From the NCBI GenBank assembly GCA_035281745.1, contig DATEDI010000028.1, forward strand, positions 1 through 64,000: a stretch of 64,000 bases of DNA, given 5' to 3'. Below are positions 36,625 to 44,111 of this stretch, piece by piece. The notes under the pieces were generated by a model. It did no database searches. It saw nothing but the letters and a program-made list of their open reading frames with translations, and was not told the origin of the DNA. The DNA is from 66-474 sp035281745 (GTDB lineage: Bacteria > Pseudomonadota > Gammaproteobacteria > Xanthomonadales > Rhodanobacteraceae). Made by a program: the position numbers and the translations under genes. Position 1 is the stretch's first letter; each line of letters opens with the position of its first letter.

Positions 36625-37494
36625 ATGAGCAGCGAACCACTGCCAACCGAAATCGCACCCAGCGTGCAAGCTCCGCCATCCGGCGCCGAGAGCCCGCGAC
36701 AGCAGGAAATGCCGTTGGCGGTGGTACACGGCCAACCCGTGCTGCAGATTCCGCAGGATCTCTACATCCCGCCCGACGCTCTGGAAGTGATCCTGGAAGC
36801 CTTCGAGGGACCGCTTGATCTTTTGCTGTACCTGATCCGGCGCCAGAACCTCAACATCCTCGACATTCCGGTCGCCGAGATCACCCGGCAGTACATGGAC
36901 TACATCGACGTGATGCAGGAGATGCGGCTGGAGCTTGCGGCCGAGTATCTGGTCATGGCCGCGATCCTCGCCGAGATCAAATCCCGCCTGCTGCTGCCAC
37001 GGCCGCCGCAGGAGGAAGGCATCGAGGAAGACCCGCGCGCAGAACTGGTGCGCCGCCTGCAGGAATACGAACGTTTCAAGAAGGCGGCCGAAGACATCGA
37101 CACGCTGCCGCGCATGGAGCGCGACCTCGACAACGCGCAGGCATTCGTGCCCGATCGCGCGGTGGTGAAGGTACCGCCCGTGGTGGACTTGCGCGAGATG
37201 CTGCTGGCGCTGCGCGACGTGCTGCACCGCGCCGAGTTGTACGGCCACCACGCGGTCGAACGCGAGCCGCTGTCGGTGCGCCAACGGATGGGCGACGTCC
37301 TGCGCAAGCTGGGCGACGGCACGTTTCATCGCTTCGAAAGCCTGTTCGAAGTGTCGGAAGGCAAGTTGGGGGTGGTCGTGACCTTCCTGTCGCTGCTCGA
37401 ACTGGCCAAGGATCGCCTGATCGAGATCATGCAGGAAGCGCCGCTGGCGCCGATTTACCTCAAGGCGCTGGCCACCGCGGAAACCGCGGACTGA
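36625..37494 (+). CDS. scpA: Segregation and condensation protein A (kleisin)
   Basis: 289-residue kleisin bridging SMC heads with ScpB. After a 45-residue polar N-terminus come the conserved EGPLDLLLYLIRRQNLNILDIP and EYLVMAAILAEIKSRLLLPRP segments, and a C-terminal winged-helix region (VTFLSLLELAKDRLI). A later ATG at 36709 is an alternative start. It precedes scpB by 132 bases, a gap holding an imperfect hairpin. Homologues work with SMC in chromosome compaction. Confidence 0.94.
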   Translation: MSSEPLPTEIAPSVQAPPSGAESPRQQEMPLAVVHGQPVLQIPQDLYIPPDALEVILEAFEGPLDLLLYLIRRQNLNILDIPVAEITRQYMDYIDVMQEMRLELAAEYLVMAAILAEIKSRLLLPRPPQEEGIEEDPRAELVRRLQEYERFKKAAEDIDTLPRMERDLDNAQAFVPDRAVVKVPPVVDLREMLLALRDVLHRAELYGHHAVEREPLSVRQRMGDVLRKLGDGTFHRFESLFEVSEGKLGVVVTFLSLLELAKDRLIEIMQEAPLAPIYLKALATAETAD

Positions 37495-37500
37495 ATGAAG

Positions 37501-37608
37501 TCGAGGAAAAGCGCATCGGTTCGCGAATGAGCGCGAACGAGCGCAAATGGAAAAGCTCGCCTGCACCTGTTCGCGTTTGCGTTCATTTGCGGACTTGCTT
37601 TTCGACAC
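37501..37608. repeat. Long imperfect hairpin between scpA and scpB
   Basis: TCGAGGAAAAGCG (37501-37513) faces CTTGCTTTTCGACA, and GCGAATGAGCGCGAACGAGC faces GTTCGCGTTTGCGTTCATTT, giving a long imperfect stem. It fills almost all of the gap between two genes that are usually closely coupled. It may be a dispersed repeat; its GTTCATTTGCGG arm resembles GTTCATCCGCGC in the element at 40968-41031. Confidence 0.55.
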
Positions 37609-37626
37609 GCTAAAGCGAGACATCAA

Positions 37627-38292
37627 GTGGAACAGGAAAAACTCAACAACATCGTGGAAGCCGCCCTCTTCGCGGCCCAGCAACCGCTGACGCTGCCGAT
37701 GCTTGCAGCGTTGTTTCATGAAGAAGACGGCGTCGGGCACGAAGACCTCGCGCGCGCCATAGAGACACTGACGCAGACTTGCGAAGGTCGCGGCATCGAG
37801 CTGGTGGAAGTCGCCTCCGGTTTTCGCTATCAGGTGCGCGAGGCCGTGCATCCCTGGGTCGCACGCCTGTGGGCGGAGCGCCAGACCAAGTATTCGCGCG
37901 CATTGCTGGAAACCCTGGCGCTGATCGCCTATCGCCAGCCGATCACGCGCGGCGAAATTGAGCAGGTCCGCGGCGTCACCGTCGCCACCAGCATCATCCG
38001 CACGCTGGAAGAACGCGAGTGGATTCGTGTGGTGGGCTACCGCGACGTCCCCGGCAAACCGGCGCTGTTCGGCACCACTCGCCAGTTCCTCGATTACTTC
38101 AATCTGAAGTCGCTGGATCAACTGCCGACCCTTGCGGAAATCCGCGAAATCGCCGATCCCGATCCACAACTCGCACTGGCGCCCGAACCCGAAACCGCGC
38201 CGAACGACGCCACGAACCCTTCCGATCCACCCGCCGACGCCGAGGGCGCTGCCCCGGCCGATACACCAAGCACGACCGAGGATGCCGCATGA
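37627..38292 (+). CDS. scpB: Segregation and condensation protein B
   Basis: 221 residues. Two winged-helix domains are evident (IVEAALFAAQQPLTLPMLAAL and SRALLETLALIAYRQPITRGEIEQVRG), followed by the DVPGKPALFGTT motif. The C-terminal 45 residues are Pro/Ala/Asp-rich and disordered. Starts with GTG. ScpB dimers dock on ScpA and SMC. Its TGA overlaps the rluB ATG (ATGA), so rluB is translationally coupled. Confidence 0.94.
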   Translation: MEQEKLNNIVEAALFAAQQPLTLPMLAALFHEEDGVGHEDLARAIETLTQTCEGRGIELVEVASGFRYQVREAVHPWVARLWAERQTKYSRALLETLALIAYRQPITRGEIEQVRGVTVATSIIRTLEEREWIRVVGYRDVPGKPALFGTTRQFLDYFNLKSLDQLPTLAEIREIADPDPQLALAPEPETAPNDATNPSDPPADAEGAAPADTPSTTEDAA

Positions 38293-39596
38293 GTTCCAAC
38301 CCACGTTCCCTGCTGACCCTGAAACGGGCGGCCGCCCAAGCCGACGGCGGCGCACTGGAGGAACGCCTGCACAAGGTCCTCGCGAACGCCGGACTGGGTT
38401 CGCGACGGCTGCTGGAACAGCGGATCGCCGAGGCCGAAATCCTGGTCAACGGGCAAGCCGCGCAGACCGGCTCCAGCGTGCGTGCGGGCGATCGCGTAGA
38501 GGTCGACCGCAAGCAATTCATCGTCGCGACCGACCATCACGAACACGCGCAGGTGCTGATGTACCACAAGCCCGAGGGCGAGCTGACCACGCGCGACGAT
38601 CCGGAAGGCCGCCCGACCGTGTTCGAAAACCTGCCGCAGTTGAAAGGTTCGCGCTGGATTTCGGTGGGACGGCTCGACGTCAACACCACCGGCCTGTTGC
38701 TGCTGACCACCGACGGCGAACTCGCCAACGTGCTGATGCATCCCAGCCACGAACTCGAACGCGAATACCTGTGCCGCGTGCACGGCGAAGTACCGGACGA
38801 GATGCTGGAGAAACTGAAAGCCGGCGTCGAACTGGAAGACGGCCCGGCGCGCTTCGATGAAATCCATGTGGTCAGCCGCGGCGGCAGCCACTGCTGGTTC
38901 CGCGTGGTGCTGCACGAAGGCCGCAACCGCGAGGTGCGCCGCCTGTGGGATTCGCAGGGGCTGCTGGTCAGTCGCCTGAAACGCATCCGCTACGGCAGCA
39001 TCGAGTTGCCACGGGGTTTGCGCCCGGGCCAGAACGAGGCGCTCGCCGAAGACGCGGTGAAGTCGCTGCGTGAACTCGCGGGCGCGGGGCCGGTGCAACC
39101 GACGTTGACTCTGAAGCCGGTCCTGCATCAGCGCAGCGCAGCGCGCGGCGTCACCGAAATCCGCCCGACCAGCAGCACGCCGCACGCCTGGACCGGCGTG
39201 CGCCACGACGAGGCGCGCGAACTCACCGCGTTCGATCGCGTCCGTCCGGATGATTTTCCCAACCGCGGCAAGCGTCGACGCGGTCCGCCGCGCGGCGAAG
39301 TCAACGGCAACGTGCTGAAGCCCGACAAGCCTGCAAACCAGAAGCGCCGCAAGGGCCGCGGCGTGGCGCCGGGCCAGGAATTGCCTTCGGTGCGCACATG
39401 GTTTGCCGGCGACAAGCGTCCCGCCGGCGGACAGAATCGTGGTGGACCGAGCCGTGGTGGACCGAATCGCAGCGGGCCCGGTCGTGGCGCCCAGAACCGC
39501 AGCGGGCCGGGCGGCCGGAGCGGTAGTGGCCCGCGTCGTGGTGGCGGCGGCGGCAGGGGTGGCAACCGCGGCGGCAACGGCCCGTCCGGCGGTTGA
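38289..39596 (+). CDS. rluB: 23S rRNA pseudouridine(2605) synthase with a Gly/Arg-rich tail
   Basis: 435 residues. An S4 RNA-binding domain (RLHKVLANAGLGSRRLLEQ) is followed by the RsuA-type catalytic domain with GRLDVNTTGLLLLTTDGEL, whose Asp is the nucleophile, and GRNREVRRLWDSQGL. E. coli RluB has 291 residues; here about 150 more follow, ending in a GGxNRGGPSRGG-type RGG-rich tail. Such tails bind RNA non-specifically. RluF or RluE are less likely given the scpA-scpB-rluB gene order. Confidence 0.9.
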   Translation: MSSNPRSLLTLKRAAAQADGGALEERLHKVLANAGLGSRRLLEQRIAEAEILVNGQAAQTGSSVRAGDRVEVDRKQFIVATDHHEHAQVLMYHKPEGELTTRDDPEGRPTVFENLPQLKGSRWISVGRLDVNTTGLLLLTTDGELANVLMHPSHELEREYLCRVHGEVPDEMLEKLKAGVELEDGPARFDEIHVVSRGGSHCWFRVVLHEGRNREVRRLWDSQGLLVSRLKRIRYGSIELPRGLRPGQNEALAEDAVKSLRELAGAGPVQPTLTLKPVLHQRSAARGVTEIRPTSSTPHAWTGVRHDEARELTAFDRVRPDDFPNRGKRRRGPPRGEVNGNVLKPDKPANQKRRKGRGVAPGQELPSVRTWFAGDKRPAGGQNRGGPSRGGPNRSGPGRGAQNRSGPGGRSGSGPRRGGGGGRGGNRGGNGPSGG

Positions 39597-39619
39597 CCAT
39601 TCCCCGGAGAACTTGCGCC

Positions 39620-39979
39620 ATGCCTGCGAACGCAACGGTCGTCATCTGGCACAACCCGCGTTGCTCCAAATCGCGCGGTACGCTGGAACTGCTGCAGGGA
39701 CGCGGCATCGCATCCGCGGTGGTCGACTACCAGAAGAATCCGCCGGGCGTCGCCGATATCGAACGCGCGTTGCAGTTGCTGGCCATGCAACCGCGTGATC
39801 TGATGCGCAAGGGCGAAGCGGTCTATGTCGAACTGGGTCTCGATGATCCCGAGCTGACCCGCACGCAACTCATCGCCGCGATGGTGGCACATCCGATCCT
39901 GATCGAACGTCCGATCATATTTGCGAACGGCAAGGCCGCGATCGGCCGGCCGCCCGAAAACGTCCTCGCGATCCTGTAA
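39620..39979 (+). CDS. arsC: Arsenate reductase (glutaredoxin-coupled ArsC)
   Basis: 119-residue thioredoxin-fold reductase. Catalytic Cys15 lies in HNPRCSKSRGTLELL, and the substrate arginine is in LIERPIIF. The intervening AMQPRDLMRKGEAVY segment fits ArsC rather than Spx/YffB. ATG 39620 has GGAGAA upstream. No arsB, acr3 or arsR is near; it may be a housekeeping member whose natural substrate is uncertain. It ends in the CTCCCCTC-type repeat. Confidence 0.88.
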   Translation: MPANATVVIWHNPRCSKSRGTLELLQGRGIASAVVDYQKNPPGVADIERALQLLAMQPRDLMRKGEAVYVELGLDDPELTRTQLIAAMVAHPILIERPIIFANGKAAIGRPPENVLAIL

Positions 39980-40118
39980 CTCCCCTCTCCCGCCGGGAGA
40001 GGGGTTGGGGGTGAGGGTTCGGCGCTACCGACGCACCGCACACTCGTCAATTGTTCTTCTCGCGGAACCGAACCCTCATCCGGCGCTGCGCGCCACCTTC
40101 TCCCGAGGGGAGAAGGGA
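39980..40118. repeat. Dispersed CTCCCCTC / CCTTCTCCC repeat, copy 2
   Basis: The left hairpin CTCCCCTCTCCC with GGGAGAGGGG is followed by GGGGGTGAGGG; the right arm carries CCTCATCCGGCGCTGCGCG and CACCTTCTCCC then GGGAGAAGGG. Bases 40074-40104 match 4457-4487 exactly. It lies between convergent arsC and the amidase gene. Confidence 0.85.
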
Positions 40119-40123
40119 AAATA

Positions 40124-40930
40124 TCACTTCAACTCGAACGCGTCGGCGTCCATCCACGCCGGAAACTTCTCGCGAAACGTCGCGAGCGTGTCCGGGTCGA
40201 GCGCGACCGTGACGGTTTGTTCCTGCGCGCCCAAGTCGGCCATCGTCTGGCCCAGGTAGTCCAGCACCGCGCTGTCGCCCGCATACGGCAAACTGTTGCC
40301 GTCGACGCCGACGCGATTCACGCCGAGGCAATAGCCCAGGTTTTCGATGGCACGGGCACGCAACAACGTACGCCACGCATGGGCGCGCGCGGCGGGCCAG
40401 TTGGCAACGAACAACACGAGATCGTAATCGAAGCCGCGTTGCGCGTCATGGCCGTTGCGCGAGAACACCGGGAAGCGCAGGTCGTAGCAGACCAGCGGAC
40501 AGATCTTCCAGCCCTTCCATTCGACGATCAGCCGTTCGCGTCCGGCGGCGTAACGCTTGTGCTCGTCGGCGTAGCGGAACAGGTGGCGCTTGTCGTAGTA
40601 CCGCACCTCGCCATCCGGCGTCACGAACAGCAACCGGTTGAACACCTTGTCGGAAGCCTGGCCATCGCCCACCCGCAACTGCACGCTGCCGGTGACCGCG
40701 GCATCGAGCTTGCGCGATTGTTCGCGCAGCCATGTGACGGTCGGGCCATCCATGGTTTCGGCGTTGTGGATGGCCTCGTTGGAGAAGCCGCTGGTGAAGG
40801 TTTCCGGCAACACCACCAGATCGGTTTGCCCCGCCAGCGGCGCTATCAGCGAGCCGTAGTACTCACGGTTGCCAGCCGGGTCATGCCAGCGCGTGGCACC
40901 CTGGACGAGCGAAACTCTCAGCGGTTGCAT
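40124..40930 (-). CDS. Nitrilase-family amidohydrolase, probable omega-amidase
   Basis: 268 residues. The nitrilase triad is visible: Glu43 (VVLPETFTSGF), Lys114 (YYDKRHLFRYADE) and Cys148 (LVCYDLRFP). The sequence fits the YafV/Nit2 branch, which deamidates 2-oxosuccinamate and alpha-ketoglutaramate. The gene upstream on the same strand is a KAT/methionine aminotransferase; glutamine transaminases make the omega-amide that this enzyme removes, so the two form a methionine-salvage pair. A repeat lies in their 119-base gap. Confidence 0.87.
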   Translation of the reverse strand: MQPLRVSLVQGATRWHDPAGNREYYGSLIAPLAGQTDLVVLPETFTSGFSNEAIHNAETMDGPTVTWLREQSRKLDAAVTGSVQLRVGDGQASDKVFNRLLFVTPDGEVRYYDKRHLFRYADEHKRYAAGRERLIVEWKGWKICPLVCYDLRFPVFSRNGHDAQRGFDYDLVLFVANWPAARAHAWRTLLRARAIENLGYCLGVNRVGVDGNSLPYAGDSAVLDYLGQTMADLGAQEQTVTVALDPDTLATFREKFPAWMDADAFELK

Positions 40931-40967
40931 TCAGTCCACCACCGTAAAAAGCAATGAATTCTTCAGA

Positions 40968-41031
40968 CACGGATAGACGCGGATGGGCACCCATCAAAAA
41001 CTTCATCTGTGTTCATCCGCGCTGATCCGTG
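40968..41031. repeat. Imperfect inverted repeat CACGGATAGACGCGGATG / CATCCGCGCTGATCCGTG
   Basis: Arms at 40968-40985 and 41014-41031 are reverse complements apart from three central bases. The loop is 28 bases. The sequence resembles a short dispersed element. It is located between the aminotransferase and the omega-amidase genes. Confidence 0.65.
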
Positions 41032-41049
41032 CCAAAGCTGCTTCTCATA

Positions 41050-42195
41050 TCACAGCTTGCACAAACGTTCCGCGGCCGCCTGCAGCGTTTCGTCGTTCTT
41101 GGCGAAACAGAACCGCACCAGTTTCGCATCCGGCGCGGTTTCGTAGAACGCCGACACCGGAATCGCGGCCACGCCCGCTTCGCGCACCATCCACTCGCAG
41201 AAATTCAAATCGTCGGTGTCGCGGATCGCGGAATAATCCGCCAACTGGAAATAGCCGCCATGGACGTCGGGCAGCTTGAATCGCGAATCCGCCAGCAATT
41301 CGCGAAAGCGGTCGCGCTTGTCCTGATAGAAGCCTGCGAGATTTTGCGCGTGTTGGGGATCACTTTCCATCACCTCGGCGAACGCGCACTGCGCCGGATG
41401 GAACGTGCAGAAGGTCAGGTACTGGTGCACCTTGCGGAATTCGGCCGTGAGCGGCTTCGGCGCGACGCAATAGCCGACCTTCCAGCCGGTGCAGTGCCAG
41501 GTCTTGCCGAACGACGAGATCACGAAGCTGCGTTCGGCCAGCTCGGGGCGGCGCGACACGCTGAGGTGGGTGCGGCCGTCGTAGATGATGTGTTCGTACA
41601 CCTCGTCTGAAATCACCAGCAAGCCGTGTTGCGTGGCGATTTCCGCAAGCGCATCCAGGTCGGCTTCGGTGAACACCGCGCCTGACGGATTGTGCGGGCT
41701 GTTGACCATGATCATCCGCGTCTTCGGCGTGATCTCGTCGCGCACGCGCTGCCAGTCCACGGAAAAATCCGGCAGCTTGAGCGGAATGTGCACGGCGCGC
41801 CCGCCGGCCAGCGCGATCGCGGGCTCGTAGCAGTCGTAGCAAGGGTCGAGCACGATCACTTCGTCGCCGGCATGCACCGCGCAGGCAATCGCAGCGAAGA
41901 TGGCTTCGGTCGCGCCCGAGGTCACCGTCACCTCCGTGTCCGCGCTGATGCGGCGGCCGTACAGCCGATCGACCTGCAACGCGATCTGCTCGCGCAGTTT
42001 CGGGATGCCGCTCATCGGCGCGTACTGGTTCCTGCCCTCGCCCATTGCGCGAGTCAACGCGTCGCGCAGGTTGGCCGGGGTCTCGAAATCGGGAAAGCCC
42101 TGCCCCAGGTTCACCGCCTTGTGTTCCAGCGCAAGCTGGCTCATCACCGTGAAGATGGTGGTGCCAACCCTGGGGAGTTTGGTTTCGATCTGCAT
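41050..42195 (-). CDS. Methionine/glutamine aminotransferase (YbdL/KAT type)
   Basis: 381-residue class I PLP aminotransferase. NLGQGFPDFETP, NSPHNPSGAVF and the PLP lysine in SFGKTWHCTGWKVGY are typical of YbdL, which transaminates ketomethylthiobutyrate, Met, His and Phe. Starting at MQIETKLPRVGTTIFTVM matches the family. It is followed by the omega-amidase gene, consistent with glutamine-dependent methionine regeneration. AspC-like functions are less likely. Confidence 0.86.
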   Translation of the reverse strand: MQIETKLPRVGTTIFTVMSQLALEHKAVNLGQGFPDFETPANLRDALTRAMGEGRNQYAPMSGIPKLREQIALQVDRLYGRRISADTEVTVTSGATEAIFAAIACAVHAGDEVIVLDPCYDCYEPAIALAGGRAVHIPLKLPDFSVDWQRVRDEITPKTRMIMVNSPHNPSGAVFTEADLDALAEIATQHGLLVISDEVYEHIIYDGRTHLSVSRRPELAERSFVISSFGKTWHCTGWKVGYCVAPKPLTAEFRKVHQYLTFCTFHPAQCAFAEVMESDPQHAQNLAGFYQDKRDRFRELLADSRFKLPDVHGGYFQLADYSAIRDTDDLNFCEWMVREAGVAAIPVSAFYETAPDAKLVRFCFAKNDETLQAAAERLCKL

Positions 42196-42279
42196 CGGAG
42201 TCGTTTCGCCTGGAAGAACGTTTGCAGAGCCGCCGCAAACGCGGGCCCATGCAGGGATTCCGGCGATGGTAGCACGCTG

Positions 42280-43236
42280 TCAGCGCCCGCCATTCAACAA
42301 TTCATCGGCGCGATGTTCGAACGCATCGGCCAGGAATTCCACCAGCGCGCGCACCGCCGGCAGCATGCCGCGACGACTCGGATACACGAAGTGCAGAATG
42401 CCCTGCGGCAGACCCCATTCCGGCAGGACCACCCGCAGTCTGCCGCTGCGCAGCTCCGCTACGCAGGAGGATTCCGGCACCCATGCAATGCCAACGCCCC
42501 GCACCGCGGCTTCAATCAGCAACGGGAACTCGCCCGTCACCAACCGTGGTCGCACCGTGACGGCGGTCTTGGCGCAGGCACCGTCATACAATTCCCACGT
42601 CTGCTCGCCTTCGTGTTCGAACAGGCTCAACACCGGAAGCGCGGCAAGGTCCTGCGGCGCATGCGGCTCACCGTATTGTTCGAGAAAGCCGGGACTGGCG
42701 ACCAGCACCACGCGTTTGGGCCCGAAGCCGCGCGCCACCAGTTCGGCATCCGTATCCAACTTGTCGCGCACGCGGATGGCCACGTCGAAACCTTCGCCGA
42801 TCACGTCCACGCGCCGGTTGCTGGACCACACCCGCAATTGCACCTGTGGATGGCGCGCGAGGAACACCGGCAGCAGCGGCGCCAGCAAGCTCTGCGTCAA
42901 CGACACCGGGCAGCTCAATCGCACCAGCCCACGCGGCTCGCCGCCCAGCGACGCCGCGTCCTCGGTTGCCGCACGAGCCTCGGCCAGCATCGCCTGGCAA
43001 TGGCGATAGAAACGCTCGCCGGCTTCGGTGACCACGAACTTGCGGGTGGTCCGCTGCAACAGGCGGACGCCAAGCCCGTCCTCGAGTTGCGACACGCGCT
43101 TGCTCAGACGCGATTTCGGGACGCCAATCGCGCGGCTGGCGGCGGAGAAACCACCGTGTTCGACCACGGCCGCGAAGAAATACAAGTCGTTGAGATCCGG
43201 CAAGGTTCCGTAGGCGGCGGCCACGTTGTTCTCCAC
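42280..43236 (-). CDS. LysR-family transcriptional regulator
   Basis: 318 residues. The winged HTH (residues 14-72: LNDLYFFAAVVEHGGFSAAS, then GVPKSRLSKRVSQLE) precedes a linker helix and a periplasmic-binding-like effector domain. The closest style is the group regulating quinone and azo reductases. GTG 43236 start. It is divergent from azoR with 99 bases between, so it probably controls azoR and itself. Confidence 0.9.
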   Translation of the reverse strand: MENNVAAAYGTLPDLNDLYFFAAVVEHGGFSAASRAIGVPKSRLSKRVSQLEDGLGVRLLQRTTRKFVVTEAGERFYRHCQAMLAEARAATEDAASLGGEPRGLVRLSCPVSLTQSLLAPLLPVFLARHPQVQLRVWSSNRRVDVIGEGFDVAIRVRDKLDTDAELVARGFGPKRVVLVASPGFLEQYGEPHAPQDLAALPVLSLFEHEGEQTWELYDGACAKTAVTVRPRLVTGEFPLLIEAAVRGVGIAWVPESSCVAELRSGRLRVVLPEWGLPQGILHFVYPSRRGMLPAVRALVEFLADAFEHRADELLNGGR

Positions 43237-43265
43237 GATGAACGATGCGTTCGGGTTGCCCCATC

Positions 43266-43323
43266 TTATCGAAGCGGCGCCTCGTGCCTATCGTTTACGG
43301 GTTGTCGCGAAACGCGACTCAAC
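43266..43323 (+). promoter_or_regulatory. Candidate azoR promoter and palindrome
   Basis: TTATCG (43266-43271) and TATCGT (43289-43294) are 17 bases apart and could be weak -35 and -10 boxes. Just downstream GTTGTCGCG (43301-43309) faces CGCGACTCAAC (43313-43323), a near-palindrome that could be an operator or leader hairpin. LysR regulators usually bind such divergent gaps. Confidence 0.3.
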
Positions 43324-43335
43324 CTGGAGACCACC

Positions 43336-43917
43336 ATGAAACTGTTGCATATCGATTCGAGCGTCCTTGGCGAAAGTTCCACGTCGCGCAGCCTGACCGC
43401 CGCGATCGTCGCGCGCTTGCGCGCCGAACATGCGGATATCGAAGTGATCCGTCGCGATCTCGCCGCGCAAACCCTGCCACATTTCACGCCCGTGCTGGCG
43501 AACAGCCATCCCTGCGTCGCGCGCAATGCGGAAATCCTCGATGAATTCCTCAGTGCTGACATCGTGGTGATCGGCGCGCCGATGTACAACTTCGGCATAC
43601 CTACCCAACTCAAGGCGTGGATCGACCGTATCCTGACCGCAGGCAAGACCTTTCGTTACACGGAGAACGGGCCGGAAGGCTTGGCCGGCGGCAAGCGTGT
43701 GATCATTGCATCTGCGCGCGGCGGCATCTACAGCGATGCGGCGGGCCAGGCATCCGATTTCCAGGAAGCCTATCTGCGCCGGATATTCGAATTCATCGGC
43801 ATCGACGAACCCGAGTTCGTGCGCGCCGAAGGCTTGAACCTCGGTGCCGAACAACGCGAAGCGGGACTGGCCAGTGCGCGCCGCCAGATCGAGGGCGAAT
43901 TGCGCAACGCGGCGTAA
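43336..43917 (+). CDS. azoR: FMN-dependent NADH:quinone / azoreductase
   Basis: 193-residue flavodoxin-like protein. LLHIDSSVLGESSTSRSL is the FMN phosphate loop, and APMYNFGIPTQLKAWIDRI and ASARGGIY are AzoR signatures. It reduces quinones and azo compounds with NADH by two electrons and protects from thiol stress. ATG 43336 has GGAGA upstream. It faces a LysR-type regulator gene. Confidence 0.93.
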   Translation: MKLLHIDSSVLGESSTSRSLTAAIVARLRAEHADIEVIRRDLAAQTLPHFTPVLANSHPCVARNAEILDEFLSADIVVIGAPMYNFGIPTQLKAWIDRILTAGKTFRYTENGPEGLAGGKRVIIASARGGIYSDAAGQASDFQEAYLRRIFEFIGIDEPEFVRAEGLNLGAEQREAGLASARRQIEGELRNAA

Positions 43918-44111
43918 GGCGACCACGACAGCCATAAGTCCTCCCCTTAAAGGGGAGGCGGCCGCAGGCCGAGCGCGTAGCACTGGTGGGACGGGTTTGC
44001 GACGTTGCAGATCACAGGGGACGGCTACGGAACTGCCACCCATCCCCGTCCCTGCCTCACGCTGAAGGGAGAAGAAAGAAGCGGGCTCGTCCGGATAGAT
44101 GCGACGAGTCG
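43918..44111. other. Gap with partial repeat sequence
   Basis: CCTTAAAGGGGAGGC with GGCCGCAGGCCG (about 43945-43975) and later CCATCCCCGTCCCTGCC and CTGAAGGGAGAAG resemble parts of the CTCCCCTC-type element, but no full copy is recognisable. The gap separates convergent azoR and the YdeP-like gene. No gene is seen. Confidence 0.4.

Noticed and set aside
39620..39979. Arsenic resistance operon
   Set aside because: Only the reductase gene is present; no regulator or pump gene is adjacent.
41692..43335. Upstream extension of azoR through the LysR gene
   Set aside because: The extension is the antisense of the regulator; azoR starts at 43336 with a good ribosome site.
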